64,000 nucleotides of DNA, taken from positions 372,001 to 436,000 of the forward strand of contig CAVVIB010000023.1 in NCBI GenBank assembly GCA_963748205.1, read 5' to 3'. The DNA is from JAIBJN01 sp963748205. GTDB lineage: Bacteria > Actinomycetota > Thermoleophilia > Gaiellales > Gaiellaceae. Each line of letters begins with the position of its first letter. Position 1 is the stretch's first letter. Positions 44,780-53,579 of this stretch are shown here, one piece after another. Both the position numbers and the translations under genes were made by a program. The notes beneath the pieces are model-generated. The model saw nothing but the letters and a program-made list of their open reading frames with translations, made no database searches and was not told the origin of the DNA.

Positions 44780-45952
44780 TCAGCCGCTTCTCCCCACCCT
44801 GCAGCCCGGCCCGAACGGACCAGAGCCCGGCGGAGGCGGCTGCGGCGCGGAATCTCCCGTGACCATGGCGATCACGGACGCGTTCTCCTCGGTGCCGATG
44901 ATGAAGGATTGCCCGTCGATGTCGGCGATCTGTCCACCGAGCCGGCAGCGAAGCTGGCCGCTTGCGGGCATCCGCTTCACCACCCAGCCGAGCTGGAGGA
45001 GCTGGTTCGCCGACAGGTCGGTCGCGAGGGGCGCCACGAGGTCGTCGCCGATGAACGGCATGCGGATGAACGTCCCGAAGCTCGTGATCTCGTCCATCAT
45101 CGCCTGGAGCACGGCCTGCTGCCGCTCGCCGCGGGTGATGTCGCTCTCGGACGGGTCGAGCTGGTTCTGGCGCACGCGCGAGTAGATCAGCGCCCGCCGC
45201 CCGTCCATGTGCTGCTGGCCCTTGGCGAAGCGCCAGCCATCCCACCGGTCGCAGCGCGCCTGGGTCGGGTAGGGGCACTCGAACTTGTTCGAGAGGATGG
45301 GTGCCGGGACGTTGATCGTGACGCCGCCGAGGGCGTCGATCACCTCCTTGAACTTGGAGAAGTCGACGACCATGACGTGGTTGATCGGGATGCCCGTCAG
45401 GGATTGCACCGTGCGGATCGCAAGCGTCGGGCCGCCGAACGCGTAGGCCGCGTTCACCTTCTCGGAGCCGCGCCCGGGAATGTCGACACGGAGGTCGCGC
45501 GGGATCGAGAGGAGCGCCATCCGGTGCGCGTCCGGGTCGGTGCGGACGAGCATCATCGCGTCGGAGCGGAACGGCCCCGAGCGGTTCGGGCCCTCGTCGG
45601 TGCCGAGGACGAGGATGGTCGACGGGTTCGAGAAGATCAGGCCGTCCTGCGGCGCGAGCACGCGGTACGCACGCGAGTCGAGCCGGGCGTTCGCCTCCTT
45701 GACGCCGCTTCGGAAGGCCAGGTAGCCGAGCACCGCCCAGACCATGCTGACCAGGAGGACGACGAGCAGGAAGATGACCGCGATCCGCACCCAGCGGCGC
45801 TTGCGGCGGGGGCGCTTCGTCTTCGAAGGGCGGGAGTAGGGGTCCTCGCCGTCCGTGCCGCGCTCGGCCCGTCCGCGCGGAGCCTCCTTCGGAACGGGCC
45901 CCTTGGCCCGTCCGCCTCGATACACGCGGTACGGCTTGTCCTTCGACGCCAC
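44780..45952 (-). CDS. LCP (LytR-CpsA-Psr) family protein
   Basis: A 390-residue LCP phosphotransferase that attaches secondary polymers to peptidoglycan. A basic cytosolic N-terminus, one membrane helix (about residues 52-75) and the extracellular LCP domain with RSDAMMLVRTD, LLSIPRDLRVDIP and EKVNAAYAFGG (residues 128-175), whose Arg/Asp bind the polyprenyl pyrophosphate, followed by IYSRVRQ. GTG 45952. Divergent from the ROK kinase. Confidence 0.9.
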   Translation of the reverse strand: MASKDKPYRVYRGGRAKGPVPKEAPRGRAERGTDGEDPYSRPSKTKRPRRKRRWVRIAVIFLLVVLLVSMVWAVLGYLAFRSGVKEANARLDSRAYRVLAPQDGLIFSNPSTILVLGTDEGPNRSGPFRSDAMMLVRTDPDAHRMALLSIPRDLRVDIPGRGSEKVNAAYAFGGPTLAIRTVQSLTGIPINHVMVVDFSKFKEVIDALGGVTINVPAPILSNKFECPYPTQARCDRWDGWRFAKGQQHMDGRRALIYSRVRQNQLDPSESDITRGERQQAVLQAMMDEITSFGTFIRMPFIGDDLVAPLATDLSANQLLQLGWVVKRMPASGQLRCRLGGQIADIDGQSFIIGTEENASVIAMVTGDSAPQPPPPGSGPFGPGCRVGRSG

Positions 45953-45960
45953 AGCGACCG

Positions 45961-45969
45961 AGTATCGTA
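45961..45969. promoter_or_regulatory. Overlapping divergent -10 boxes (LCP / ROK kinase)
   Basis: AGTATCGTA contains plus TATCGT (13 nt before ATG 45982) and minus GATACT (8 nt before GTG 45952). Only 29 bases separate the two starts. Confidence 0.4.
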
Positions 45970-45981
45970 GCCAGACGCCGA

Positions 45982-46953
45982 ATGAGCGCTCCGCACGTCA
46001 TCGCGGTCGATCTTGGCGGGACGAAGCTGGCGGCCGGCCTCGTGGACCGCGAGGGGGCCGTCCTCAACCGCACGGTCGAGCCCACTGATCTCTCGGGCGA
46101 GGATGCGATCCTCGCCCAGGTCGAGCGCGTCATCGACGCGGTGGCGGGCAATGGGTTCACCGGGCTCGGAGTGGGGGTCCCGTCGACGATCGACCAGCGC
46201 ACCGGGCGGGCCGTCACCTCCGTGAACATCCCGCTCGCGGGCGTCGACCTGCGCGATCGCCTCGAGGCCCGCTTCGGCGTCCCCGTGATGATCGAGAACG
46301 ACGGCAACGCGGCCGCGGTGGCCGAGCACCGGCTCGGCGCCGGCCGGGGCTCGCAGCAGATGATCATGCTCACGCTCGGGACGGGGGTGGGCGGCGGCCT
46401 GATCCTCGACGGGCGCCTCTACCGCGGTGCGGTCGGCGCGGCGGGCGAGCTCGGGCACATCACCATCGACGTCGACGGGCCGCCGTGCCAGGGCGCCTGC
46501 CCTGGCCGCGGCCACCTGGAGGCGCTCGCCTCCGGCCTGGCAGCGGACGAGCTCGCTGCGGCGGCGGCCGCCGAGCGGCCGGACGGCGACCTCGGGCGGG
46601 CGGCGGCGGAGGGGCGCGTCGTGGACGCCAGGCTCGCGGTCGAGCTCGCCGCCGAGGGGGAAGGCGACGCGAGGGACGTGCTCGACCACGTCGGCTTCCA
46701 TCTGGGCGTCGGCATCGCCTCCTACGTGAACATCTTCAACCCGGAGATCGTCGTCATCGGCGGAGGCTTTGCGGAGGCAGGCGAGCTCCTCCTCGGGCCG
46801 GCGCGCAAGGTCGTCGCTGAGCGCGCGCTTCCGCCCGGGAAGGACGACGTGGAGATCGTCCTGGCCGAGCTCGGGAGCGCCGCCGGCCTCGTCGGCGCCG
46901 GCCTGGTCGCCTTCGAGGCGCTGGACGTCGGCGAGGTGCCCGTCTCGCCCTGA
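45982..46953 (+). CDS. ROK family sugar kinase (glucokinase-like)
   Basis: A 323-residue ROK kinase: VDLGGTKLAAGLVD phosphate loop (residues 7-20), ENDGNAAAVAEH near 104 with the catalytic Asp, GTGVGGGLILDG near 133 and a Cys-containing zinc segment (GPPCQGACPGRGHLE, reduced relative to the usual CxCGxxGCxE). Most likely glucokinase; could be another hexose or N-acetyl-sugar kinase. The rsmI ATG follows after 18 bases. Confidence 0.87.
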   Translation: MSAPHVIAVDLGGTKLAAGLVDREGAVLNRTVEPTDLSGEDAILAQVERVIDAVAGNGFTGLGVGVPSTIDQRTGRAVTSVNIPLAGVDLRDRLEARFGVPVMIENDGNAAAVAEHRLGAGRGSQQMIMLTLGTGVGGGLILDGRLYRGAVGAAGELGHITIDVDGPPCQGACPGRGHLEALASGLAADELAAAAAAERPDGDLGRAAAEGRVVDARLAVELAAEGEGDARDVLDHVGFHLGVGIASYVNIFNPEIVVIGGGFAEAGELLLGPARKVVAERALPPGKDDVEIVLAELGSAAGLVGAGLVAFEALDVGEVPVSP

Positions 46954-46971
46954 CCGGGCGGGCGGGGAGCC

Positions 46972-47778
46972 ATGCCCCTCCTCGTCATCCCGACGCCGAT
47001 CGGGAACCTCGAGGACGTGACGCTGCGGGCGCTCAGGGAGCTCGCGGAAGCGGATCTCGTCCTCTGCGAGGACACGCGCCGCACGAAGATCCTGCTCGAC
47101 CGCCACGGGATCTCGGCCCGCCTGCTCTCGTTCCACCGGCACAACGAGGCGCGCCGGACGGGGGAGTTGCTGCCGCGGCTCGAGGCGGGCGAGCGGATCG
47201 CCCTGGCGAGCGACGCCGGTCTTCCGGGCGTGAACGACCCCGGCGCGGGGCTCGTCGCGGCCGCGCTCGAGCGCGGGCTGGTCGTGACCGTCCTGCCGGG
47301 GCCGAGCGCCGTGGAGACGGCTCTGGTCGCCAGCGGGCTCCTCGGCGAGCGATACGTCTTCCTCGGCTATCTCCCGCGCACGCGGGCAGGCCTCGACAGG
47401 CTCTGGAAGGAGTCGCGCGCCTGGACCTGGCCGGCGGTGGCCTTCGAGTCGCCGCGGCGCTTGCCGGCGAGCCTCGCGAGCCTCGCGGAGGCTGATCCCG
47501 AGCGTCCGGTGGCGGTGTGCCGCGAGTTGACGAAGCGCTTCGAGGAGGTCGTGCGCGGCACGGCGCGCGAGGTGGCCCGGCGCTTCTCGGAGGCCCCCAA
47601 GGGCGAGATCACGGTCGTGGTCGGCGCCGCTCCCGAGTCTGCCGACGTCGACGAGGCCGCCGCCTTCGAGGCGCTCGAAGCGCTGCTCGCCTCCGGCGCC
47701 TCGCGCCGCGGGGCCGCGGACGTCGTCGCCCGCCTGACGGGCGTGCCGCGCAATCGTCTCTACCGCAGCTCGTTGTAG
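46972..47778 (+). CDS. rsmI: 16S rRNA (cytidine-2'-O)-methyltransferase RsmI
   Basis: A 268-residue tetrapyrrole-methylase-fold enzyme that 2'-O-methylates C1402 in 16S rRNA. Motifs: TPIGNLEDVTLRAL at residues 6-19, LCEDTRRTKILLDRHGI, SDAGLPGVNDPG near 81, and a C-terminal RsmI domain ending in the RNRLYRSSL-type tail. Length matches. ATG 46972 follows CGGGGAG. Confidence 0.95.
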   Translation: MPLLVIPTPIGNLEDVTLRALRELAEADLVLCEDTRRTKILLDRHGISARLLSFHRHNEARRTGELLPRLEAGERIALASDAGLPGVNDPGAGLVAAALERGLVVTVLPGPSAVETALVASGLLGERYVFLGYLPRTRAGLDRLWKESRAWTWPAVAFESPRRLPASLASLAEADPERPVAVCRELTKRFEEVVRGTAREVARRFSEAPKGEITVVVGAAPESADVDEAAAFEALEALLASGASRRGAADVVARLTGVPRNRLYRSSL

Positions 47779-47797
47779 ATCTCGGCTGTCGCCGGGA

Positions 47798-47827
47798 TTG
47801 ACAACGTCCGATCCGACCTGCTAGCCT
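47798..47827 (+). promoter_or_regulatory. Sigma70-like promoter of the M23 gene
   Basis: TTGACA (47798-47803), 18-bp spacer, TAGCCT (47822-47827). It is followed by a leader with AGGAGG at 47853-47858 before ATG 47865. Confidence 0.6.
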
Positions 47828-47864
47828 TCTCTGCCGTTGACATAACGGACAACAGGAGGCGGGA

Positions 47865-48776
47865 ATGAAACGCGTGGTCGCCCTGCTTCCGGTCCTGATC
47901 GCGTTCCAGGCAGGCGCGCCGCCCGCACTCGCCTGGACCTGGCCCGTCGACGGGCCGGTACTACAACCCTTCGTCCTCGGGGACGATCCCTATGCCGCCG
48001 AGCAGCATCGCGGCGTCGACGTCGCCGCGCCGACAGGCGGAGCTCGTCAAGGCGCCGGCGCCCGGCACGGTCTCGTTTGCGGGCACCGTGCCCGGTGGAG
48101 GCCGCACGGTGACGATCCAGACGGCCGACGGCTACTCGGTCACGCTCGTCCACCTCGGCTCCGTCGCCGTCGCGCGCGGCCGGCAGGTCGCCGAGGGCGA
48201 GGGCGTCGGCTCGGCCGGTCGGTCCGGCGAGCCGGAGCACGCCGAGTCGTACGTCCACTTCGGCGTCCGCGTAACGGCGGATCCCAACGGCTACGTCGAT
48301 CCGCTCGGGCTCCTGCCCTCGCGGCAAGCCCCACCGCCGCCGTCGCCGGCCCCTCCGGCGGAGCCGGTGCCCGACGCACCCGAGCCTCCGCCGACGCCGG
48401 AAGCTCCCGAGGTTCCGGCACCCGCGCCCGAGGTGCCCGCGCCGTCGCCGCCACCGGCGGCTCCCGCTCCGGCTCAGGAGCCGGCGGCGACGCCCTCCGT
48501 GGAACGCCCTCGCGCGGCGCCGGTGGCTCGGGGAGGCCAGGTCGAGGCCACCGAGCCCGGCTCGGCCGAGGCGGGCCCGAGTCCTGTGTCCGCCCCGATC
48601 GAGAAGGCGCTCGAGCAGGGCTTCGCGCTCCCGGCCAGTGCTTGCGTCGGACGCGTCGCCGTCACACGCCATCCAGGCCCCCAGTGACGGCGGAAGCGCG
48701 GGCACGGGCGACTCCCTCGCTGCGATCGGCGCCCTGGCGGTTCTGGGGCTGGCGGGCTTCGGCGGGTTGGTGCTAG
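47865..48776 (+). CDS. Secreted M23 peptidase domain protein (frameshifted)
   Basis: Envelope protein of about 300 residues. A Sec signal (residues 1-24) leads to a LytM/M23 domain: WPVDGPVLQPF, HRGVDVAAPTGELVKAPAPGTVSFAG and ESYVHFGVRV. The first usual zinc-ligand region (HRGVDVAAP) is present and HFG is the last ligand motif. A long Pro/Ala-rich linker and a C-terminal membrane anchor (about 48710-48775) follow. Two +1 breaks are needed, near 48040 (one extra G in GGCGGAG) and near 48645. The true stop is unclear: the anchor frame is open to 49120 antisense to the AbrB gene, while a TAG in another frame ends at 48776. Role in peptidoglycan remodelling inferred. Confidence 0.7.
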   Translation: MKRVVALLPVLIAFQAGAPPALAWTWPVDGPVLQPFVLGDDPYAAEQHRGVDVAAPTGGARQGAGARHGLVCGHRARWRPHGDDPDGRRLLGHARPPRLRRRRARPAGRRGRGRRLGRSVRRAGARRVVRPLRRPRNGGSQRLRRSARAPALAASPTAAVAGPSGGAGARRTRASADAGSSRGSGTRARGARAVAATGGSRSGSGAGGDALRGTPSRGAGGSGRPGRGHRARLGRGGPESCVRPDREGARAGLRAPGQCLRRTRRRHTPSRPPVTAEARARATPSLRSAPWRFWGWRASAGWC

Positions 48777-49051
48777 CTCGCCGCCGAGGCGATCTCGGTC
48801 GCGCACGCGCCGCAGACGCTGCGCCCGCGGTGCTCCGCGACCGTGCGGCTCGAGCCGCAGAAGACGCATCCGTCGCGTGGACGGCTGAGGAGGATTGTCT
48901 GGTCGCGGACGGAGATCTCGAGCGCGTCTCGCTCGGTGAGCCCGAACCGCTTGCGGATCTCGATTGGGATGACGATCCGCCCGAGCTCATCCAGGTGCCT
49001 GATGATCCCGGTCGTCGTCTTCCCGCCTCGGCTACGCGTCGACGCTTCCAT
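48773..49051 (-). CDS. AbrB/SpoVT-type DNA-binding protein with C-terminal zinc ribbon
   Basis: A 92-residue regulator. The swapped-hairpin AbrB domain is clear (GIIRHLDELGRIVIPIEIRK, then FGLTERDALEISV, residues 13-50). The C-terminal half has two Cys pairs (CVFCG and CGAC) suggesting a small zinc finger. Likely a transition-state-type transcription regulator. ATG 49051 or GTG 49054. Its 3' end is antisense to the anchor region of the M23 gene. Confidence 0.82.
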   Translation of the reverse strand: MEASTRSRGGKTTTGIIRHLDELGRIVIPIEIRKRFGLTERDALEISVRDQTILLSRPRDGCVFCGSSRTVAEHRGRSVCGACATEIASAAS

Positions 49052-49190
49052 CACGTGGTGTCTCGACCTCCTCGTCACCGTCGGGGATCCGCAAGGCCTG
49101 CGGCCCACTCGATCCGGTGACTCGTTGTCACCACTCAGTTCCCGTCTGGGACACCCTCAAACCGCGGGTCTGGTGGGCGATGGCCGTCCG

Positions 49191-49196
49191 TATGAT
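49191..49196 (+). promoter_or_regulatory. -10 box of leaderless metG
   Basis: TATGAT ends 8 nt before GTG 49205. Confidence 0.5.
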
Positions 49197-49204
49197 GACC
49201 GCCG

Positions 49205-50728
49205 GTGAGCTTCTACATCACGACCCCGATCTACTACGTCAACGCGACGCCGCACATCGGCCACGCGTACACGACGATCGCGGCCGACATCGTCGCCCGC
49301 CATCGGCGCCAGCGCGGGGAGGACACGTTCTTTCTGACGGGGACGGACGAGCACGGCTCGAACATCCCGCGCGTGGCCGAGGAGGCGGGCCTCGAGCTGC
49401 AGGAGTTCGTCGACAGGAACGCGGCCGCATTCCGCGAGATGACCGTCAAGGTCAACGCGTCGAACGACTTCTTCATCCGGACGACCGACCCGCGCCACGG
49501 CGAGCGCGTCCAGGAGCTCCTCCAGCGGATCTACGAGCGCGGGGACATCTACGAAGGCGTCTACTCCGGCCTGTACTGCACCCGCTGCGAAACCTTCTAC
49601 ACCGAGGCCGAGCTCGTGGACGGGCTCTGCCCACAGCACGGCATCCCGCCGGAGTTCGTCGAGGAGAAGAACTACTTCTTCCGGCTCTCGGCCTACGCCG
49701 AGCCGCTCCTTCGCCTCTTCGACGAGCGGCCGGACATCGTCCTCCCCTCGTTCCGGTACAACGAGGCGCGCAGGTTCGTCGAGCAGGGGCTCGACGACAT
49801 CAGCGTCAGCCGGGCCTCGCAGCGCTGGGGTGTGCCGGTCCCGTGGGACACGGACCAGGTCGTCTACGTCTGGGTCGATGCGCTCATCAACTACTGGAGC
49901 GCCCTCGCCTTCGCGCGGGAGGGCGAGGACCTCCGGCCGCGCTACTGGCCCGAGGTCCGGCACTTCCTCGCCAAGGACATCCTCAAGTTCCATTGCGTGA
50001 TCTGGCCCGCGCTCCTGCTTTCGGCCGGGATCGAGGTGCCGAAGCAGCTCTTCGTCCACGGCTACCTGCTCATGGACGACCGGAAGATGTCGAAGTCCCT
50101 CGGGAACGTCATCGACCCGCTGAGCCTCATCGACGTCTACGGGGTCGATCCCGTGCGCTACTACCTGTTCCGCGTCGCCACGTTCGGCCAGGACGGGAGC
50201 ATCTCGGTCGAGGGGCTGCACGAGCGCTACGAGCGTGAGCTCGGGAACGACCTCGGCAACCTGCTCTCGCGGACGACGGCGATGATCTCCCGCTACCGGG
50301 AGGGACAGCTGCACGAGGTCGCAGGCTCTCCGGAGCTGGCCTCGGAGATCGACCGGGTCGGATCCGACGTCGCCGCCAAGCTCGACGTGTTCGACATCAC
50401 CGGGGCGCTGGAGTCCGTGTGGGAGCTCGTCCGCCGCCTCAACCGCCACGTCGAGCAGACCGCTCCCTGGGAGCTGGCGAAAGACCCTGCGCGCGCGGAA
50501 GACCTCGACCGGGTGCTCTTCGAGCTCGCCGACGGCCTGCGAGCGGTCGCGGTCGCGCTCGCGGCCTTCGTGCCGGAGACGTCCGAGCGCGTCCTCGCCG
50601 CTCTCGGGCAGCCGAGCGACGTGTCGTGGGACCTCGCAGCGTCCGGCCGGACGGCGGCGCTCGAGGGGATCGAGCCGGCGCCGCCGCTCTTCCCGCGCGT
50701 GGACCCGCCCACGGCGGAAGCGGCGTGA
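49205..50728 (+). CDS. metG: Methionyl-tRNA synthetase
   Basis: A 507-residue class I synthetase charging tRNA-Met. HIGH-type motif TPHIGHAYT near residue 16, one zinc knuckle (CTRCETFY and CPQH, near 125-150), KMSKSLGN near 297 and the anticodon-binding helical domain after residue 380. The C-terminal EMAP-like tRNA-binding domain of longer enzymes is absent. GTG 49205 with a TATGAT box 8 nt upstream. First gene of a metG-tatD-rsmA-ispE run. Confidence 0.96.
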   Translation: MSFYITTPIYYVNATPHIGHAYTTIAADIVARHRRQRGEDTFFLTGTDEHGSNIPRVAEEAGLELQEFVDRNAAAFREMTVKVNASNDFFIRTTDPRHGERVQELLQRIYERGDIYEGVYSGLYCTRCETFYTEAELVDGLCPQHGIPPEFVEEKNYFFRLSAYAEPLLRLFDERPDIVLPSFRYNEARRFVEQGLDDISVSRASQRWGVPVPWDTDQVVYVWVDALINYWSALAFAREGEDLRPRYWPEVRHFLAKDILKFHCVIWPALLLSAGIEVPKQLFVHGYLLMDDRKMSKSLGNVIDPLSLIDVYGVDPVRYYLFRVATFGQDGSISVEGLHERYERELGNDLGNLLSRTTAMISRYREGQLHEVAGSPELASEIDRVGSDVAAKLDVFDITGALESVWELVRRLNRHVEQTAPWELAKDPARAEDLDRVLFELADGLRAVAVALAAFVPETSERVLAALGQPSDVSWDLAASGRTAALEGIEPAPPLFPRVDPPTAEAA

Positions 50729-50747
50729 CGCGGCCACCCGCCGGCCC

Positions 50748-51497
50748 GTGATCGACACGCACGCCCACCTCGACGCGTTCGAGGAGCCCGCCGAGATTCT
50801 CGGGCGCGCGCGCGAGGCCGGCGTCGAGCGGGTGGTCACCGTCGGGACGACGATCGAGTCGTGCCGGGCGAGCCTCGCGCTGTGTGAGGAGCACGACGGC
50901 GTCTTCGCCGCCCTCGGGCTGCACCCACACGAGGCGGGCAACGTCGGCGAGCGGGACTTCGACGAGCTGCGAGAGCTGCTCTCCCACCCGAAGGCAGTCG
51001 CTGTCGGGGAGACAGGGCTCGACTACTACCGGGACCTGGCGCCGCGGGATCGTCAGGCCGAGTCGTTCAGGGCCCAGGCCGCGCTGGCGGCCGAGCTCGG
51101 AAAGCCACTCGTCGTGCACACGCGAGCGGCCGACGCGGACACGGTCGCCGTCCTGCGCGAGCTGCCCGAGGGGACGCCGGTCGTCCTGCACTGCTTCTCG
51201 TCGGCCGACCTGCTCGAGCCTGCGCTCGAGCGCGGCTGGCACGTCTCCTTCGCCGGCAACCTCACCTATCCGAAGGCTCCGGAGCTCCGGTGGGCTCTGG
51301 CGCGAGTGCCGGCCGAGCGTCTCCTGCTCGAGACCGACTGCCCGTACCTGGCGCCGCAGGCGGTGCGCGGGAAGCGGAACGAGCCCGCCTACGTCGTGCA
51401 CACGCTCGCGGTCGCCGCAGAGACGCGCGGGGAGGACGTCGCCGTGCTCGAGGCCCAGGTCGAGGCCAACGCGGTCGCCCTGTTCGGCCTGCCGTGA
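50748..51497 (+). CDS. tatD: TatD family metal-dependent DNase
   Basis: A 249-residue TIM-barrel hydrolase. Metal motifs: DTHAHLDAF at residues 3-11, GLHPHE near 62, GETGLDYYRD near 90, HTRAADAD, HCFSS and ETDCPYLAP near 198. Members act as 3'-5' DNases or D-aminoacyl-tRNA deacylase-like enzymes. GTG 50748; its TGA overlaps the rsmA GTG. Confidence 0.92.
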   Translation: MIDTHAHLDAFEEPAEILGRAREAGVERVVTVGTTIESCRASLALCEEHDGVFAALGLHPHEAGNVGERDFDELRELLSHPKAVAVGETGLDYYRDLAPRDRQAESFRAQAALAAELGKPLVVHTRAADADTVAVLRELPEGTPVVLHCFSSADLLEPALERGWHVSFAGNLTYPKAPELRWALARVPAERLLLETDCPYLAPQAVRGKRNEPAYVVHTLAVAAETRGEDVAVLEAQVEANAVALFGLP

Positions 51498-52279
51498 ACC
51501 TGCCCGTCACGCCCAACCGCGAGCTCGGCCAGCACTTCCTCGTCGACGAGAACATCCTCGGCGTCGCGGGGAGGCTCGCGGAGCTCGAGCCCGACGACGT
51601 CGTGCTCGAGATCGGCGCCGGCCTGGGCGTCCTGACCGTGTACCTCGCCGACCGGGTCGCGACGGTGCACGCAGTCGAGCTCGACCGCGGCCTCGAGCCG
51701 TACCTCCGGGAGAGGCTCGGCGAGCGGCGGAACGTCGAGCTCCTCTTCGGCGACGCGCTCCGCCTGCCGCTGCACGAGCTCGACCCGGCGCCGGGCAAGC
51801 TCGTCGCGAACCTGCCGTACCAGGTGGCCACGCCGCTCGTGGCCGAGAGCCTCGGAGGCCTGCCTACTGTGCGCCTCTGGTCGGTGATGGTGCAGCGTGA
51901 GGTCGCCGACCGCTTCTTCGCTTCGCCCGGCTCGAAGAGCTACGGCGCGGTCTCGGTGCTCGTTCAGCTGACCGCCGAGCGGACCGGCCTGCACCCGGTC
52001 GCGCGCACGTGCTTCGTTCCGCCTCCGAACGTCGACTCCGCCCTCGTCGCATTCCGGCGGACGCGTGACTGGGGGCCGGAGCTCGCCGGCGTCCGCCGGG
52101 TGGTGCAGGCGGCGTTCGCGCACCGGCGCAAGACGCTCGCCAACTCGGTCGAGCTCGCCGGGGTCGCCGGCCGCGAGCGGGCGGTCGAGGCGCTCGCGGA
52201 GCTCGGCAGGCCTCCCGAGGCGCGGGCGCAGGAGCTCGAGCCCGCCGAGCACCTCCGGCTCTCGGCGTTGCTCACATGA
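51494..52279 (+). CDS. rsmA: 16S rRNA (adenine-N6,N6)-dimethyltransferase RsmA (KsgA)
   Basis: A 261-residue rRNA dimethyltransferase modifying A1518/A1519. Motifs: ELGQHFLVDENIL at residues 9-21, EIGAGLGVLTVYLA, VHAVELD, and the catalytic NLPYQVATPL near 103 (usual NLPY). C-terminal helical domain HRRKTLANS. The GTG overlaps the tatD stop (GTGA) and its own TGA overlaps the ispE ATG, so the operon is tightly coupled. Confidence 0.95.
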   Translation: MNLPVTPNRELGQHFLVDENILGVAGRLAELEPDDVVLEIGAGLGVLTVYLADRVATVHAVELDRGLEPYLRERLGERRNVELLFGDALRLPLHELDPAPGKLVANLPYQVATPLVAESLGGLPTVRLWSVMVQREVADRFFASPGSKSYGAVSVLVQLTAERTGLHPVARTCFVPPPNVDSALVAFRRTRDWGPELAGVRRVVQAAFAHRRKTLANSVELAGVAGRERAVEALAELGRPPEARAQELEPAEHLRLSALLT

Positions 52280-53106
52280 GACCCGCGCGCGCAGTCGCCG
52301 CGGCGAAGATCAACCTCGCCCTCGTCGTCGGCGAGCGACGGCCGGACGGCCTGCACGAGGTGGCCTCGGTCATGCAGCGCGTCGACGTCTGCGACCGCAT
52401 CGAGCTCGAGCGCACCCGCGGGCTGGCGGTCGAAGGCTTCGAGGACGACACCATCGTCAGGCGCGCGCTGGAAGGGCTCGCGCGTGCGGCCGAGGTCGAG
52501 CCCGCCTGGCGCGCACGGATCGCGAAGGAGATCCCGGTCGCCGCCGGCCTCGGCGGGGGGAGCGCCGACGCCGCCGCAGCGCTGAAGCTCGCAAACGCCG
52601 GGCTGGAGCGGCCGCTCGACGGCGCGAGGCTCCACGCGCTCGCGGCGGAGCTCGGCGCGGACGTGCCGTTCTTCCTCGAGCCCGGGCCGAAGCTGGCCGA
52701 GGGGGCGGGCGAGACCCTGACGCCGCTCGACCTCCCGCAGGACTTCTGGGTGCTCCTGGCCCTCCCGCGCGGCGCTGCCAAGCCGTCGACGGGCGAGGTC
52801 TACGCGCGCTTCGACGCGCAGGGCGGCGGCCCCGGGTTCGCCGAGCGGAAAGCGGCGCTCCTCGGAGGAGTCGACGCCGTCCGGCGCCCCCGCGACCTTG
52901 CGGCGCTGCCCGGGAACGACCTCGCGGAAGCGGCCGGAGGCGTGCCGCTGGCCGACGAGCTCCGTGCTGCGGGCGCGTTCAGGGCCGATCTGAGCGGGGC
53001 CGGCCCGACGGTCTACGCGCTCTTTCACCGGCGAGAGGACGCCCGCGCCGCGGCCCGTGCGCTCGGGCGTCGCGCACGGACCTGGGTGGTCGCACCGGTT
53101 TGGTAA
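52276..53106 (+). CDS. ispE: 4-diphosphocytidyl-2-C-methyl-D-erythritol kinase
   Basis: A 276-residue GHMP kinase of the MEP isoprenoid pathway. N-terminal AAAKINLALVVGERRPDGLHE with the catalytic Lys, ATP loop PVAAGLGGGSADAAAAL near residue 90, and the C-terminal SGAGPTVYALF motif near 240. Length and motifs match; it ends a four-gene coupled run and overlaps the promoter of the next gene. Confidence 0.95.
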   Translation: MRPARAVAAAKINLALVVGERRPDGLHEVASVMQRVDVCDRIELERTRGLAVEGFEDDTIVRRALEGLARAAEVEPAWRARIAKEIPVAAGLGGGSADAAAALKLANAGLERPLDGARLHALAAELGADVPFFLEPGPKLAEGAGETLTPLDLPQDFWVLLALPRGAAKPSTGEVYARFDAQGGGPGFAERKAALLGGVDAVRRPRDLAALPGNDLAEAAGGVPLADELRAAGAFRADLSGAGPTVYALFHRREDARAAARALGRRARTWVVAPVW

Positions 53107-53109
53107 CTT
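53104..53109 (+). promoter_or_regulatory. -10 box of leaderless small membrane protein gene
   Basis: TAACTT ends 7 nt before ATG 53117 and overlaps the ispE stop codon. Confidence 0.4.
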
Positions 53110-53116
53110 CGTCCAC

Positions 53117-53473
53117 ATGGACACGACGCCCGCGATAGAGGCCCGCGAGCAGGGCTCCGGGCCGTGGCTCGAGGCGCGGAGGCTGCGCCTGGCGCTGCTC
53201 ATCGGCCTCGTCGAGAGCCTCGCCGTCGTGTTCGGCAACTTCGGCTGGTTCTGGGTTCTCGCTGCGGCGATTGCGGCTTCGGCCCTCTACATCTTCGTGG
53301 GGCGGCGGACGGGCTCGCAGTTCCTCCGTGAGGTCCTCTGGATCCTGGCCGCGTCGCAGCTGATCGCCGTGATCGTCCCGGTGCTCTGGGAGCTCTTCAA
53401 GTTCCTGGCCATCCTCGCCCTCGTGGCGATGGCGGGAATCCTCCTCGTGATCCTGCTCATGGACCGCCGGTAG
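53117..53473 (+). CDS. Small three-helix membrane protein
   Basis: A 118-residue protein with three hydrophobic segments (about residues 25-60, 75-95, 96-115), the N-terminus being acidic and soluble. The pattern (VFGNFGWFWVLAAAIAASALYIF) is typical of conserved hypothetical actinobacterial proteins beside ispE-glmU, but I recognise no named family. ATG 53117 is set by the TAACTT box 7 nt upstream. tRNA-Gln follows after 22 bases. Confidence 0.6.
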   Translation: MDTTPAIEAREQGSGPWLEARRLRLALLIGLVESLAVVFGNFGWFWVLAAAIAASALYIFVGRRTGSQFLREVLWILAASQLIAVIVPVLWELFKFLAILALVAMAGILLVILLMDRR

Positions 53474-53480
53474 GCGGTCG

Positions 53481-53486
53481 TATACT
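53481..53486 (+). promoter_or_regulatory. -10 box of tRNA-Gln gene
   Basis: TATACT lies 9 bases before the mature 5' end of the tRNA. Confidence 0.5.
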
Positions 53487-53495
53487 CGCTTTCAG

Positions 53496-53569
53496 TGGGG
53501 CGTAGCCAAGTGGTAAGGCAACGGGTTTTGGTCCCGTGATCGGAGGTTCGAATCCTCCCGCCCCAGCCA
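53496..53569 (+). tRNA. tRNA-Gln (anticodon TTG), CCA encoded
   Basis: Cloverleaf: acceptor TGGGGCG (53496-53502) pairs with CGCCCCA (53559-53565); discriminator G at 53566 and an encoded CCA at 53567-53569. Anticodon arm ACGGG - TTTTGGT - CCCGT gives anticodon TTG, reading CAA (Gln). T-arm GGAGG-TTCGAAT-CCTCC. Short D arm (GCCAAGTGGTAAGGC). No intron. Confidence 0.95.
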
Positions 53570-53579
53570 TGACGCCCTC

